A stretch of DNA of 64,000 nt from an uncultured Acidobacteriota bacterium (GCA_903832055.1 CAILAC010000009.1:62001-126000), one strand, 5' to 3'. Positions 1 to 9,119 are shown, counted from the first letter of the stretch. Numbers and translations are program-made. Notes: generated by a model from the sequence alone, not told the origin.

Positions 1-138
1 CACTTTCCAGAGCGTGTCCTGGCGATATTTCAGGTGGCCGTACCAGGCAATGGTCATGAAGATGTTCGAGAGGATGAGCAGGATGACAGTCCACATGGGT
101 GTGTTGGATGTGGATTGATCGTCTGGAGTTGCAGCCAT
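1..138 (-). CDS. DUF486/DMT-family small membrane protein (3' part outside the window)
   Basis: Reading leftward from an ATG at 138, the frame gives a short polar N-terminus, then MWTVILLILSNIFMTIAW and YGHLKYR. This matches the start of DUF486 (DMT-superfamily) proteins, four-helix inner-membrane proteins of about 115 residues with no established substrate. Only 46 residues are inside the window. An internal ATG at 96 (giving MWTV...) is an equally good start, because most relatives begin near that Met; neither start has a clear ribosome binding site. If 138 is correct, its start codon overlaps the divergent start of yggS in a single CATG. Confidence 0.8.
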   Translation of the reverse strand, partial: MAATPDDQSTSNTPMWTVILLILSNIFMTIAWYGHLKYRQDTLWKV

Positions 139-949
139 GAATGAACGCGCAGAACTGCCCGAAGAAACCAGCGCGGAAGAGACCAGCGCAGAGATCCGGG
201 CGCGGCTGGCCGACAACCTGGCCCGCCTTGAGCAGCAGATCACGGCGGCTTGCAACCAGGCTGGTCGCCCCCGGGCAGAGGTTGAGCTCGTGGCGGTTTC
301 AAAGACCCATCCCGCGCCCGTTCTTCGCGAGGCAGTCAGTCTTGGGCTGCACGTTTTCGGCGAAAATCGCGTCCAGGAGTTTGCTGCCAAGTCCGCAGAA
401 TTGTCCCTGAGCCGGTTGCCGGGTGCGGCTGCGACGGTACGCAGCCATATGCGGGTGCACCTGATCGGGCATCTGCAGTCAAACAAGGCAGCAAAAGCGG
501 TCGAAGTCTTCGATGCCGTTGACTCGCTTGACTCGCTGAAGCTCGCAGAGCGACTGAACGCGGCGGTGGCTGAGTCTCCATTATGGAAGGCAAAGCGGCT
601 GCCCGTCCTGATCGAGATCAAATTGAGCGCGGAAGAAACCAAGGCCGGCCTGGCCCCCGACTCGCCTGAACTGGCTGAACTGCTGGAGCGACTGCCCCAT
701 CTCAGTCACCTTGAGGCGCAGGGGCTCATGACGATTGCCCCGCTTGACGTACCTGAGGCAGAGACCAGGGCTTGCTTTCGAGCACTTCGGCTGCTGCGGG
801 ATAAGCTCGCCCAGGCGCGCCCGCTTTTGCACTTGCCGGTGCTTTCGATGGGGATGAGCGGAGATTTCGCACTGGCCATCGCCGAGGGCGCGACCCGCAT
901 TCGCGTCGGAACAGCGCTCTTTGGCGTGCGGCCGGGATACGGCAAGTGA
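137..949 (+). CDS. yggS: YggS/PROSC-family pyridoxal-phosphate homeostasis protein
   Basis: Cytosolic single-domain alanine-racemase-fold protein that binds PLP and buffers B6 vitamers; the family has no proven enzyme activity. Visible hallmarks are VAVSKTHP with the PLP lysine at about residue 56, FGENRVQE, HLIGHLQSNK, GLMTIAP and the phosphate-binding C-terminus LSMGMSGDF...GATRIRVGTALFG. The length of 270 aa is slightly above the usual 225-235 because of an acidic repeat-like N-terminal extension (EETSAEETSAE). The ATG at 137 has a GGAG eight bases upstream, which supports this start. Its stop overlaps the GTG of the DUF167 gene by 4 bp, the common yggS-yggU pairing, so the two are probably translationally coupled. 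Confidence 0.95.
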   Translation: MNERAELPEETSAEETSAEIRARLADNLARLEQQITAACNQAGRPRAEVELVAVSKTHPAPVLREAVSLGLHVFGENRVQEFAAKSAELSLSRLPGAAATVRSHMRVHLIGHLQSNKAAKAVEVFDAVDSLDSLKLAERLNAAVAESPLWKAKRLPVLIEIKLSAEETKAGLAPDSPELAELLERLPHLSHLEAQGLMTIAPLDVPEAETRACFRALRLLRDKLAQARPLLHLPVLSMGMSGDFALAIAEGATRIRVGTALFGVRPGYGK

Positions 950-1257
950 CTGCTGCGGAAGGGCTGGTTCGCGAACGGGCTGACGGCTGTTCGCTTGCCG
1001 TGCGGGTGCAGCCGGGAGCCAGGCGCACTGCGATTACCGGGTTCTACGATGACGGCCAGCAGCCTCAGTTGAAGATCGCCCTCAAGGCCCCGCCCATCGA
1101 AGGCCGTGCGAATGAAGCATTGATCGCGTTCCTTGCAGAGTTCTTCGGGCTCACCCGCTCCGCGGTTACGATTGCCCACGGAGAAACCGGGCGTTCAAAA
1201 CTTGTACTGCTTGCCGGCGTCAAAAAGACCGATGCGCTGATTCGATTGTCACTGTAA
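946..1257 (+). CDS. DUF167 (YggU-type) protein
   Basis: Small 103-aa cytosolic protein of the DUF167 family. The family core is clear: LAVRVQPGARRTAITG near the N-terminus, the conserved KAPPIEGRANEALI stretch in the middle, and VTIAHGETGRSKLVLL near the end. The function of the family is unknown. It starts on GTG inside the yggS stop (GTGA overlap) and ends just before a strong bidirectional terminator, so it closes a two-gene operon. Confidence 0.92.
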   Translation: MTAAEGLVRERADGCSLAVRVQPGARRTAITGFYDDGQQPQLKIALKAPPIEGRANEALIAFLAEFFGLTRSAVTIAHGETGRSKLVLLAGVKKTDALIRLSL

Positions 1258-1259
1258 AC

Positions 1260-1291
1260 AAAAATGCCCCCGTTCGCGCGGGGGCATTTTT
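1260..1291. terminator. bidirectional rho-independent terminator
   Basis: A perfect 13-bp stem (arms 1260-1272 and 1279-1291; AAAAATGCCCCCG and its complement) closes a 6-nt TTCGCG loop. The A-run on the left arm and T-run on the right arm make it active on both strands. It lies between the convergent DUF167 gene and the EXORDIUM-like gene and so can end both transcripts. Confidence 0.92.
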
Positions 1292-1304
1292 GAGTTGAGG
1301 TTGA

Positions 1305-2258
1305 TTACAAGCCAGAGAGGCAGCCCTTCTGGCCGGAACTGTTGGCGTAGCCGGTGCCTGCGGTGAAGGCCGCATTGGACCACTCGCCCTGAATCTTCCA
1401 CTGGCTACCGTTGCTGAATGTGACCAGCGGTGCGCCAAAAGTCCAGGCGCACTTGTCGCCATTTTCTGCGCCCGATGCGTCGTACCATGCGCCGGGGGTG
1501 GCGGGGTCAGAGCGCGCTTCAGAGAGCTCGTGTCCGCTTACATTGGCGATTGCCGCAAGTCCCTGGGAATGCAGCCCGGAAGTATCAGCCGGGTCGCAGC
1601 CAGCATCGCCGTCGAGTTTCCAGAAGAAGGCAAACTGAACAGCCTTGCCGCCGCAAGAGCCGGCGCTGTGCCATGCGCAATATCCGGCACTACCACGTGG
1701 CAAGTCGGTATAGACAGCGTAGTAGCCATTGCCGCTCGCATCAGGAGTGGTGATGACTTTGCAAACTTCCGCGAGGATAGCGGCGGTGTTGCCACCCCCG
1801 GCTGCAGCCGTTGTGTCGATCACGTGGCCCTGATGGGTCAGGGTCTTGGTCACCTGGCCATTGGTTCCGGTGTACTCGTCGGTAGTTCCGGCGTAATTCG
1901 AGTTGTTGAATCCTGTGTACCAGGTATCCATACCCGTTATCTTGTCACCTGTGTAGCTGCCCCAGCTGGTACCCCAGAAAATCGTCTTGGACACGGTGTA
2001 CGGCATGATCTTGCCGCCATGGTAGGTCATGTTGGCGCTGCGCCGCGCCAGTGGTGAGGGTCGGTTGGAGCTCGCATTTGGCTCAAAGCCGCGCGCCCAG
2101 CTGATGCCGAGCATCGGCGGACCATGTGGAACTGACAGGTACTCCGTACCATCGTGACCAACTACCGGCTTGGGAGCAGTCGATTGATTCTGTGAATCGG
2201 CCTGCGCGAAGGCGAATACGGGAAGACAGGCAAATGCCAGGAGCAGAGTCTTTCTCAT
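1305..2258 (-). CDS. secreted EXORDIUM-like (phosphate-induced protein 1-like) protein
   Basis: 317-aa exported protein with a Sec signal peptide (MRKTLLLAFACLPVFAFAQA). The mature part contains MTYHGGKIMPYTVSKTIFWG, a tyrosine/glycine-rich middle, and the motif VSGHELSEARSDP followed by AWYDASGAENGDKCAW. The order YHGG, then HE(L/F)xEAxxDP, then GWYD...E..D.C is what I know from bacterial proteins related to the plant EXORDIUM/Phi-1 family. The HE motif resembles a metal site, but no HExxH is present, so a peptidase call is not justified. A GGAAGG ribosome binding site precedes the ATG at 2258. Cysteines in pairs suggest disulphides outside the cytoplasm. Function unknown. Confidence 0.65.
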   Translation of the reverse strand: MRKTLLLAFACLPVFAFAQADSQNQSTAPKPVVGHDGTEYLSVPHGPPMLGISWARGFEPNASSNRPSPLARRSANMTYHGGKIMPYTVSKTIFWGTSWGSYTGDKITGMDTWYTGFNNSNYAGTTDEYTGTNGQVTKTLTHQGHVIDTTAAAGGGNTAAILAEVCKVITTPDASGNGYYAVYTDLPRGSAGYCAWHSAGSCGGKAVQFAFFWKLDGDAGCDPADTSGLHSQGLAAIANVSGHELSEARSDPATPGAWYDASGAENGDKCAWTFGAPLVTFSNGSQWKIQGEWSNAAFTAGTGYANSSGQKGCLSGL

Positions 2259-2505
2259 CGTTCAGTTTTCCTTCCAACGGTTATGGGGGGAGAAGGCAGT
2301 TCCGCCGTTTACAGCGGTTGAAGATGTGTTGTCTGAGGTTCGAATATGAAGCGCACTCTGTCAACAGATTTTTTAACAATCTTTTCGCATACCGTTGCAA
2401 CTGCACGGTATTTGAGTAATTGCGTGGCGGGCTCATCGCAAAGTGAACTGAGGCGGTAGCATCCGGTACACTCGCATTACTTCAGGATTTGCCGGGGAGT
2501 TGCCC

Positions 2506-3936
2506 TTGTCTTCGCTCTACGTGATTTTGCTGGTCGTGATTGCAGTTGTGCTGATGGGCGTTTCACTGTTTCGCGCATCGCTGGTCAAGACCAAGGCCGA
2601 CTATCTGGTTGCCGGGCGCTCCTTGCCGGCCATCGTACTGGTGCTGACGCTGCTCACCTCGTGGATTGGTGCCGGCAGCCTCTTTGCCGGGGCAGAGAAT
2701 GCCTACCGGAATGGCTTTGCCGCTCTGTGGCAACCTGCCGGGGGCTGGCTGGGCCTGCTGCTGATCTATTTCATTGCGCCCCGCGCACGGAAGTTTGCGC
2801 AATTTACCCTGCCCGATCTGCTCGAAGCCCGCTATAACCAGACGGCGCGGGTGCTGGGAACCATCGCCATACTCTTCGCCTACGTCGGCATCACCAGCTA
2901 CCAGTTCAAGGGCGGGGGCAATGTGCTGCACCTGATTTTTCCCGACGCGATCACGCCAGAACTGGGCACCTTTATCATTGCCGCATTTGTCATCATTTCG
3001 ACGGCGCTGGCAGGCATGTCTTCAGTTGCGTATATGGATGTGGCCATCGGTTCGCTGGTCACCGTCATCTGCCTGATCTCCACGCCAATGTTGTTTCTTA
3101 AAGCGGGCGGCTGGGCTGGCCTGCACGCGGTGTTGCCACCCTCGCACTTTCAGGTTCTCGGTGATCTCTCACTGGTGCGCGCCCTGGAGTTTCTTGTTCC
3201 CACCATGCTGCTGATGCTGGGCAACCAGGTGATGTACCAGAAGTTTTTCTCGGCGAAATCAGAGAAGGATGCGCGTATCTCGGTGATTGGCTGGATTCTC
3301 GGTACTCTGCTGCTGGAGACGGTAATCGTCGCTATCGCGGTCTTCGGCTCGGCACTTTATCCCACTGGAGAGGTTTCACAGCACCCTTACGAAATCATCC
3401 CTTACACGGCCCGGCATGGACTCCCTGCGCTGATGGGCGCGCTTCTCTTAAGCGCGGTCTTCGCCAAGGTAATTTCGACGGCCTCGAACTACCTGTTTTC
3501 TCCTGCAACCAACCTGGTGAACGATGTCTTTGTCCGGTATATCGCTCCGGGAGCCTCGAACAAACGGGTGCTCATCATCTCTCGTCTCGCGGTGGTACTG
3601 CTAGGCTCCTGGGCCCTCTACCAGGCCGTCTATGCACAGAGCATTCTGCAAAAGATGCTCTACGCCTACACGATTTATTCCGCAGCTCTGACGCCGGTGG
3701 TTTTGGCTGCCTTCTATTTGAAGCGCGTGACGCCGTGGGGCGCGGTGGCCGCCATTGCTACCGGTACGGTGGTGACGCTGGCCTGGGACATTCCCGGCGT
3801 CAAGGGGGTCTTTCCGGCCATCCTTGCCGACCGCGATGCCATTTTTCCGGCACTGTTTGCCGCTGTCGCAGCCATGATTCTCGTGAGTCTGGTGACCCCC
3901 GGCCCCTCCGCCAAGCAACTGGCGGAGTTCAGCTAA
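2506..3936 (+). CDS. sodium:solute symporter (SSF family)
   Basis: Polytopic inner-membrane transporter of about 476 aa with roughly 13 hydrophobic segments. N-terminal SSF features are visible: a first helix followed by KADYLVAGRSLP, then LTLLTSWIGAGSLFAGAENAY and GGWLGLLLIYFIAPRAR. It should couple Na+ entry to uptake of an organic solute; the substrate cannot be read from the sequence. I chose the TTG at 2506 because GGGGAG lies six bases upstream; the in-frame TTG at 2500 directly abuts that Shine-Dalgarno. A DUF503 gene follows after 24 bp on the same strand. Confidence 0.9.
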   Translation: MSSLYVILLVVIAVVLMGVSLFRASLVKTKADYLVAGRSLPAIVLVLTLLTSWIGAGSLFAGAENAYRNGFAALWQPAGGWLGLLLIYFIAPRARKFAQFTLPDLLEARYNQTARVLGTIAILFAYVGITSYQFKGGGNVLHLIFPDAITPELGTFIIAAFVIISTALAGMSSVAYMDVAIGSLVTVICLISTPMLFLKAGGWAGLHAVLPPSHFQVLGDLSLVRALEFLVPTMLLMLGNQVMYQKFFSAKSEKDARISVIGWILGTLLLETVIVAIAVFGSALYPTGEVSQHPYEIIPYTARHGLPALMGALLLSAVFAKVISTASNYLFSPATNLVNDVFVRYIAPGASNKRVLIISRLAVVLLGSWALYQAVYAQSILQKMLYAYTIYSAALTPVVLAAFYLKRVTPWGAVAAIATGTVVTLAWDIPGVKGVFPAILADRDAIFPALFAAVAAMILVSLVTPGPSAKQLAEFS

Positions 3937-3960
3937 TCCGCCAACCCCACGGAACCTGCC

Positions 3961-4257
3961 ATGCCCATCGCCCAGCTCCAACTCGAAATTCGCATCGAGC
4001 ACGCCCAGTCCCTCAAAGACCGCCGGCAGGTTGTTCGCTCACTTAAAGACCAGTTGCGCCAGGGCTTCAACATCTCCGTTGCCGAGCTGGACGAGGCCGT
4101 TACCTGGCAAAGCGCAACTGTTGGCGTGGTGGCCATCTCCAACTCGCGGGATTACCTGCGTGGTCAGATGGAAGAAGTCGAGCGGGCGGCATCCCGGATG
4201 ATTCGCGAACTGGGTGCAGAACTTGCCGATTCCTGGTGGGATTTTGTTGAAACCTGA
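3961..4257 (+). CDS. DUF503 (YlxP-like) protein
   Basis: 98-aa cytosolic protein of the DUF503/YlxP family. The family pattern is evident: LEIRIEHAQSLKDRRQVVRS at the N-terminus, FNISVAELD in the middle and ATVGVVAISNSRDYL after it. YlxP genes usually lie beside rbfA/infB, so this solitary position after a symporter is less usual. Biochemical role not established. It is followed by a 118-bp gap that includes a small GCAATC/GATTGC hairpin (4317-4332). Confidence 0.9.
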   Translation: MPIAQLQLEIRIEHAQSLKDRRQVVRSLKDQLRQGFNISVAELDEAVTWQSATVGVVAISNSRDYLRGQMEEVERAASRMIRELGAELADSWWDFVET

Positions 4258-4375
4258 CGAAAAATTTTCAACTCGTCATGTACCGACTCAATGGTGTTAA
4301 TTTACCTTTTGGCTCTGCAATCGCAGGATTGCCGAGCTGAAGTTTCTGGGCACGTTTCAGGGAGACGGGTTGCAT

Positions 4376-7300
4376 ATGATGGAATTTCATATTTCGCGCA
4401 GCGTGCGTGAACGTTATCAGTTCACGGAAACGCTGTTTTCCTATTCAGGCAACGTTGTATTTGCCAATATTGCAGCTTGCCGGGAGTTCGCTCACCGGAT
4501 GAACCTGGTCCGGGACGTGGAAAAGCACCCCGATCTGGCGGTACATGCCGGGTCGCTTTATGCAATGGGCCTGATCGACGAGGCCAGCCATATTCTCATT
4601 GAAGCCTACCGTGAGCGGCTCGACCCTGCCGTCATGACTTCAGCACTGCGCTGGTTTTCCGGGCAGGTCGGCGCCAAGCCGCTGGATACCCTACTGCTCA
4701 CATTTGTCGAGCACTTTCCGGGCGCCACCGTGATGCGCGGCGAAGAGTCCGCGTCAGAATGGCTCGCGAAGTCAACCCAATTGAACCCGGACGATGCCGG
4801 CACACCCAACCGGGCAATTGCTCTGGAAGAAATGCTGTTGCTATGGACGGCAAACGTCAACGAGGCCTTCCAGCCCTTTGAAGAGCTCTTTGCCGACAAG
4901 ACTCTCGCTGAGAAGACGGTGTACAAGACCGTAACGGAAAAGCTCCCGGCCTACTTCGCCACCCGTCCCCTGATCAAGCTTGAAAACCTGAAGCCCGTCA
5001 CGCTTCTTGAACTGCTGCGCCTGCCAGCGTTGACTTCGCCGCGCTCACTCAGTGACCAGCTGGCGCAGATTCGCCTCTTTTGGAAGCCGCTGCTCGGCGA
5101 CACGCTCGACAGGCTGCTGGAGATTGCCGCCGAAATCCTGCATGAGGAAGAGCTGGCGATCTGGATGCAGTTCAATCCGCCAGACCATGAGGCCGCTGCG
5201 CGCAAGCGGCGCGAAGCAGGCATCCGCGAGTGGGCCGACATGGTCAGCACGGCGGATGTGCCCACATTTGGCGACCAGGCGCAGGAATACGAAAAGTTCA
5301 GCGAAGACACCGCCTGGATGCCCAACACCGTCCTGATCGCCAAGAGCACCTACGTATGGCTGGCGCAATTGAGCCGCCGCTATGGGCGTGGCATTCACCG
5401 GCTTGACGAAATTCCTGACGAAGTTCTGGCCGAGATGGCCCATCGCGGCATGAACTCCCTTTGGCTGATCGGCATCTGGGAGCGCAGCCGCGCTTCCAAA
5501 ACTATCAAGCAGCTCTGCGGAAACACCGATGCCGTAGCCTCGGCCTATTCTCTCTTTGACTACCGCATCGCTGACGACCTCGGCGGCGACGCTGCTTACA
5601 CTCATCTGCGCAACCGCGCCTACGCGCACGGCATTCGCCTCGCCAGCGACATGGTGCCCAACCACATGGGCATCGATTCGCCCTGGGTGGTGGAGCATCC
5701 TGAGTGGTTCATCTCCCGGAACGAGTCACCCTATCCGGCCTACTCCTTCAATGGCCCCGATCTTTCCTGCGATGGCCGCGTGGAAATCAAGATTGACGAC
5801 CACTACTTTGAACAGACTGACGCCGCCGTGGTCTTCCGCCGCCGCGACCGCCAGTCAGGCGAGACGAAGTACATTTACCACGGCAACGACGGCACCAGCT
5901 TCCCCTGGAACGACACCGCGCAGCTCGACTACCTCAACCCAGCCGTCCGCGAACAGGTCATCCAGACCATCCTGCATGTCGCTCGGCTCTTTCCAATCAT
6001 CCGCTTTGATGCAGCCATGACCCTGGCCAAGCGGCACTTCCATCGCCTCTGGTTCCCCGGGCCAGGCGCAAGCGGCGCCATTCCATCCCGCGCCGAATAC
6101 GGCATGAGCGACGCCGAATTCAACCGCATCATGCCCGATGAATTCTGGCGTGAGGTCGTTGATCGCATCGCCGTCGAGGTGCCCGGTACGCTGCTGCTCG
6201 CCGAGGCCTTCTGGCTCATGGAGGGCTATTTCGTTCGCACCCTCGGCATGCATCGCGTCTACAACTCCGCCTTCATGGTGATGACGCGCGACGAAGATAA
6301 CGCCAAGTACCGCTCCGTCATCAAAAACACTCTCGAATTCGACCCCGACATCATGAAGCGCTATGTGAACTTCATGAGCAACCCCGACGAGCGCACGGCG
6401 ATTGACCAGTTCGGCAAGGGCGACAAGTGCTTTGGCGTCGCCGTGATGATGTCCACGCTGCCTGGCCTGCCCATGTTTGGCCACGGCCAGATCGAAGGCT
6501 TCACCGAAAAATACGGCATGGAGTACTACCGCCCGCGCTACGAAGAGAATGCCGATCACTGGCTGGTCGAGCGGCACGAGCGCGAGATCGCACCGCTGCT
6601 CAAGAAGCGCTGGCTCTTTGCCGAGAGCAGCAACTTCCTGCTCTACGACATGTTCACCGGCGGCGGGTCGGTCGATGAAAACGTCTTTGCGTACTCCAAC
6701 CGCAGCGGAGGTGAGCGCGCACTCGTCGTCTACAACAACCGCTACGGTAGCTCACACGGCACAATTCACTGGTCGGCCGCCTACGCAGACAAGGGTGCAG
6801 GCCAGCTCCGCCAGAAGAGCCTGAGCGATGGCCTCGGCCTCTCAGCGGACCGCGGCGCAATCCTCGGCTGGCGCGACTCGCTCACCGGTCTCGAATACCT
6901 GCAACGCGCCCATGAAGTCATTGACCGCGGCCTCACCTTTTCGCTCAGCGCCTACCAGTGCCACGTCTATCTGGATTGGCGTGAACTGTATGCCTCCGCC
7001 GAGCACCCCTGGGACAAGCTCTGCGACCAGCTCAATGGCCGCGGTGTTCCAAGCCTTCACGAGGCTCTACTTGATCTGGAACTGCGTCCGGTGCATGACA
7101 CCCTCCGCGCTGTTCTTGACGGCTCCATCGTTCGCCTTCTGGCCGATGTAGCTGAACATCCCCGCAGTGCCGGAGCAAGCAGCGACAAGAAAACTGAACT
7201 GGAGCGTCGCGAACTCCTCGATATCGCCTGGGTCAAGGTCCTGAGCTTCCTCCGTACGGGGCAATGGATTTACCGCTCCCGCAGTGGCGGTGGCAAACAT

Positions 7301-8179
7301 CCCGCCGGCGAAGATGAGATCATTCGCGCCGGTCTGCTGGCTCTCGAATTCCGCCAGCGGGTCCGCGCAGCGATGCGGATACCCACCCTTGAGGCGCGCT
7401 TTGCCACCCCCTGGCCGGCCGCCGCTCGCCGCGTCCTGCCCAACCCAAGTCCGCAGGTGACTGCCACCGCGATGTGGGGCCCCATCCTCGGCTGGATAGC
7501 TCTGACACTTCTTGCAGAAGCGATTGATTCTGAAAACGTAGCAGCCACAGCGCTCGATCTCTTTGACCGGCTGCGCCTGCGTGAGCCTTTGGGAAATGCC
7601 TTTGGCGCTCTCGGTTTTGAGGGCGAAGAAGGCTGGCGTGTCGCCGCCCGCATCAAGGCTCTGCTGCTCGTCGATTCTCATGTTGGAGAACCCGTCGCCA
7701 CGCCAGCGGCTGAGCTTGAACCAACAAAGGCTGCCAGCTCCGCGCTTCCCAAGGCCACCCAGGAGGCAGAGGCGCCCGTTGTCGCTGCGGAACCAGCGGA
7801 ATCTCCAGCAATTCCTCCGGCACTTTGGCTCGACCCCGATGTGCGCTGGCTTACCGGCGTTCACACCGCGCAAGGGCATGACTACATCGTTCGCGAGCAG
7901 TACGAAGAGCTGCTCTGGTGGCTCCAGATGCCGGCGCTGCTCAAGCTGGCCGGGACGACCGCGCCAGCCAAAGCAGAGATAGCGGCGGTTGCCACATCTG
8001 TTGCGGCCAGCGTCACGGCTCTGGTAGAGGCCGGCTACCGCGTGGACGTTCTGCGCGGCGACGAAGACCCCACACTGGCAGCCGAACCCGAACCGGAAGT
8101 GGAAACCCAATCCCTCGAACCTGAGGACGAAGAGGAATCCACGTCAACCAAGACCGAGAGCCTGGTCGAGCCAAAGTAA
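4376..8179 (+). CDS. very large GH13-type (alpha-amylase fold) protein
   Basis: About 1268 aa with no signal peptide, so probably cytoplasmic. An alpha-helical N-terminal domain (about residues 1-310) precedes a GH13 barrel: region I SDMVPNHM (D about 425), region II IRFDAAM (nucleophile D about 545), region III LLLAEAFW (acid/base E about 610) and region IV FMSNPDERT (D about 671). The usual NHD of region IV is replaced by NPD, so the conserved His is missing while the Asp remains; GlgE-type maltosyltransferases have a comparable change. The last 450 residues are helical with an Ala/Pro/Glu-rich linker and an acidic tail. It likely acts on an alpha-glucan or maltose derivative. ATG 4376 is preceded by GGGAGA; a TTG at 4370 is an alternative start. 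Confidence 0.8.
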   Translation: MMEFHISRSVRERYQFTETLFSYSGNVVFANIAACREFAHRMNLVRDVEKHPDLAVHAGSLYAMGLIDEASHILIEAYRERLDPAVMTSALRWFSGQVGAKPLDTLLLTFVEHFPGATVMRGEESASEWLAKSTQLNPDDAGTPNRAIALEEMLLLWTANVNEAFQPFEELFADKTLAEKTVYKTVTEKLPAYFATRPLIKLENLKPVTLLELLRLPALTSPRSLSDQLAQIRLFWKPLLGDTLDRLLEIAAEILHEEELAIWMQFNPPDHEAAARKRREAGIREWADMVSTADVPTFGDQAQEYEKFSEDTAWMPNTVLIAKSTYVWLAQLSRRYGRGIHRLDEIPDEVLAEMAHRGMNSLWLIGIWERSRASKTIKQLCGNTDAVASAYSLFDYRIADDLGGDAAYTHLRNRAYAHGIRLASDMVPNHMGIDSPWVVEHPEWFISRNESPYPAYSFNGPDLSCDGRVEIKIDDHYFEQTDAAVVFRRRDRQSGETKYIYHGNDGTSFPWNDTAQLDYLNPAVREQVIQTILHVARLFPIIRFDAAMTLAKRHFHRLWFPGPGASGAIPSRAEYGMSDAEFNRIMPDEFWREVVDRIAVEVPGTLLLAEAFWLMEGYFVRTLGMHRVYNSAFMVMTRDEDNAKYRSVIKNTLEFDPDIMKRYVNFMSNPDERTAIDQFGKGDKCFGVAVMMSTLPGLPMFGHGQIEGFTEKYGMEYYRPRYEENADHWLVERHEREIAPLLKKRWLFAESSNFLLYDMFTGGGSVDENVFAYSNRSGGERALVVYNNRYGSSHGTIHWSAAYADKGAGQLRQKSLSDGLGLSADRGAILGWRDSLTGLEYLQRAHEVIDRGLTFSLSAYQCHVYLDWRELYASAEHPWDKLCDQLNGRGVPSLHEALLDLELRPVHDTLRAVLDGSIVRLLADVAEHPRSAGASSDKKTELERRELLDIAWVKVLSFLRTGQWIYRSRSGGGKHPAGEDEIIRAGLLALEFRQRVRAAMRIPTLEARFATPWPAAARRVLPNPSPQVTATAMWGPILGWIALTLLAEAIDSENVAATALDLFDRLRLREPLGNAFGALGFEGEEGWRVAARIKALLLVDSHVGEPVATPAAELEPTKAASSALPKATQEAEAPVVAAEPAESPAIPPALWLDPDVRWLTGVHTAQGHDYIVREQYEELLWWLQMPALLKLAGTTAPAKAEIAAVATSVAASVTALVEAGYRVDVLRGDEDPTLAAEPEPEVETQSLEPEDEEESTSTKTESLVEPK

Positions 8180-8201
8180 GTTGAAAGCAGTCTGGAAACG
8201 G

Positions 8202-8240
8202 AGAGCGCTGCGGGAGAAATCCTTCAGCGCTCTTTCCTTT
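8202..8240 (+). terminator. rho-independent terminator after the GH13 gene
   Basis: Nine-bp perfect stem (AGAGCGCTG at 8202-8210 and its complement at 8225-8233) with a 14-nt loop, followed by TTCCTTTT. It sits 23 bp past the GH13 stop codon. Confidence 0.75.
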
Positions 8241-8257
8241 TCTGGACGTCGTGTGGT

Positions 8258-8923
8258 CTAGACAGGGCTGCTTCTCTCTGAGGCAAGCTTTTGCGGCTTG
8301 ATTTGAACGGCCGCCGGGAAGAGCCGCTGCCTCACCCACGCCGCTGGCAGCAGGCCAAAGAGAAAAGTCCAAAAAACCAAGCCTGCAAAAATCCAGAAAT
8401 TGTCTTCGCTCCGATCCGCAGCAGTGGTTCCAAAAAATATCCCCAAAGTGCCCACCAGGCAAGCGATCTGCAACAGAGCCCCCGAGAGAATCGTCACCAG
8501 CCAGAGCCGCCGCCACCCCAGCACACCGTCCAGCCCTCGTCCAATCAGCCACCAGAAGGGCAGACAGTAAAAGGGAAAAGCGATCGACCTCCAGTTAAAC
8601 AACTCAAACTGCTTCGGATGCCAGGAATCTGGAAATGTAGTCGGCAGCGAGACAAGGAGTTCGACGAGTATCCCCGGCATATTGACCGCCGTTATGCTTT
8701 GCGCTTTTGTCTCGGTGACATGTTCAAACACAAACGAAAGGTACTGTTCTCTCGGAATATTCAGATACAGATCACCGTACGAATGGTCTGCCCCGCCGGT
8801 ATGATTCGCCCTCTGCAGCAGCCTGAGATACATGAGACCCGTCGGAACAAGCAGCGACGCTGCCCAGTACATCAGCACCAGCACCGGCAGGAAAAACGAA
8901 AGCGAATTACGCGGTGAATTCAC
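8258..8923 (-). CDS. membrane protein of unknown function
   Basis: 221-aa protein with four hydrophobic segments: residues about 10-32 (FFLPVLVLMYWAASLLV), 110-130 (SIAFPFYCLPFWWLIG), 138-165 (WLVTILSGALLQIACLVG) and 175-198 (FWIFAGLVFWTFLFGLL). A soluble loop of about 70 residues follows helix 1 and would lie outside the cytoplasm if the N-terminus is inside. I do not recognise a family. It is monocistronic, facing away from the GT39 gene, with a 196-bp gap between them. Confidence 0.7.
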   Translation of the reverse strand: MNSPRNSLSFFLPVLVLMYWAASLLVPTGLMYLRLLQRANHTGGADHSYGDLYLNIPREQYLSFVFEHVTETKAQSITAVNMPGILVELLVSLPTTFPDSWHPKQFELFNWRSIAFPFYCLPFWWLIGRGLDGVLGWRRLWLVTILSGALLQIACLVGTLGIFFGTTAADRSEDNFWIFAGLVFWTFLFGLLPAAWVRQRLFPAAVQIKPQKLASERSSPV

Positions 8924-9018
8924 TCACGTAGCTTAGCCCGGTTTGGCTTCCATCAAGCAACTTTCTCCACCTGCGCATTGAGAAGCTGCACTCGTACAAG
9001 GCCCAGGCGAGCCCTTTG

Positions 9019-9041
9019 CCCCAAATCTGGTAGATTTGGGG
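9019..9041. repeat. intergenic hairpin
   Basis: Perfect 9-bp stem CCCCAAATC / GATTTGGGG with a 5-nt TGGTA loop, in the 196-bp gap between two divergent genes (8924-9119). No T-run follows on either strand, so it is not a canonical terminator. The rest of the gap shows nothing I can name. Confidence 0.6.
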
Positions 9042-9119
9042 TGGGCCTGATTCTCCCTGCGGGGCCGAGAAAGTCTGCTCGACCGAGATTCGAGCAAGAG
9101 TTCAAGCAAGACCAGCGAG

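Noticed and set aside
7067-8110. 347-codon minus-strand open frame inside the GH13 gene
   Set aside because: Antisense shadow; the opposite frame encodes conserved protein sequence.
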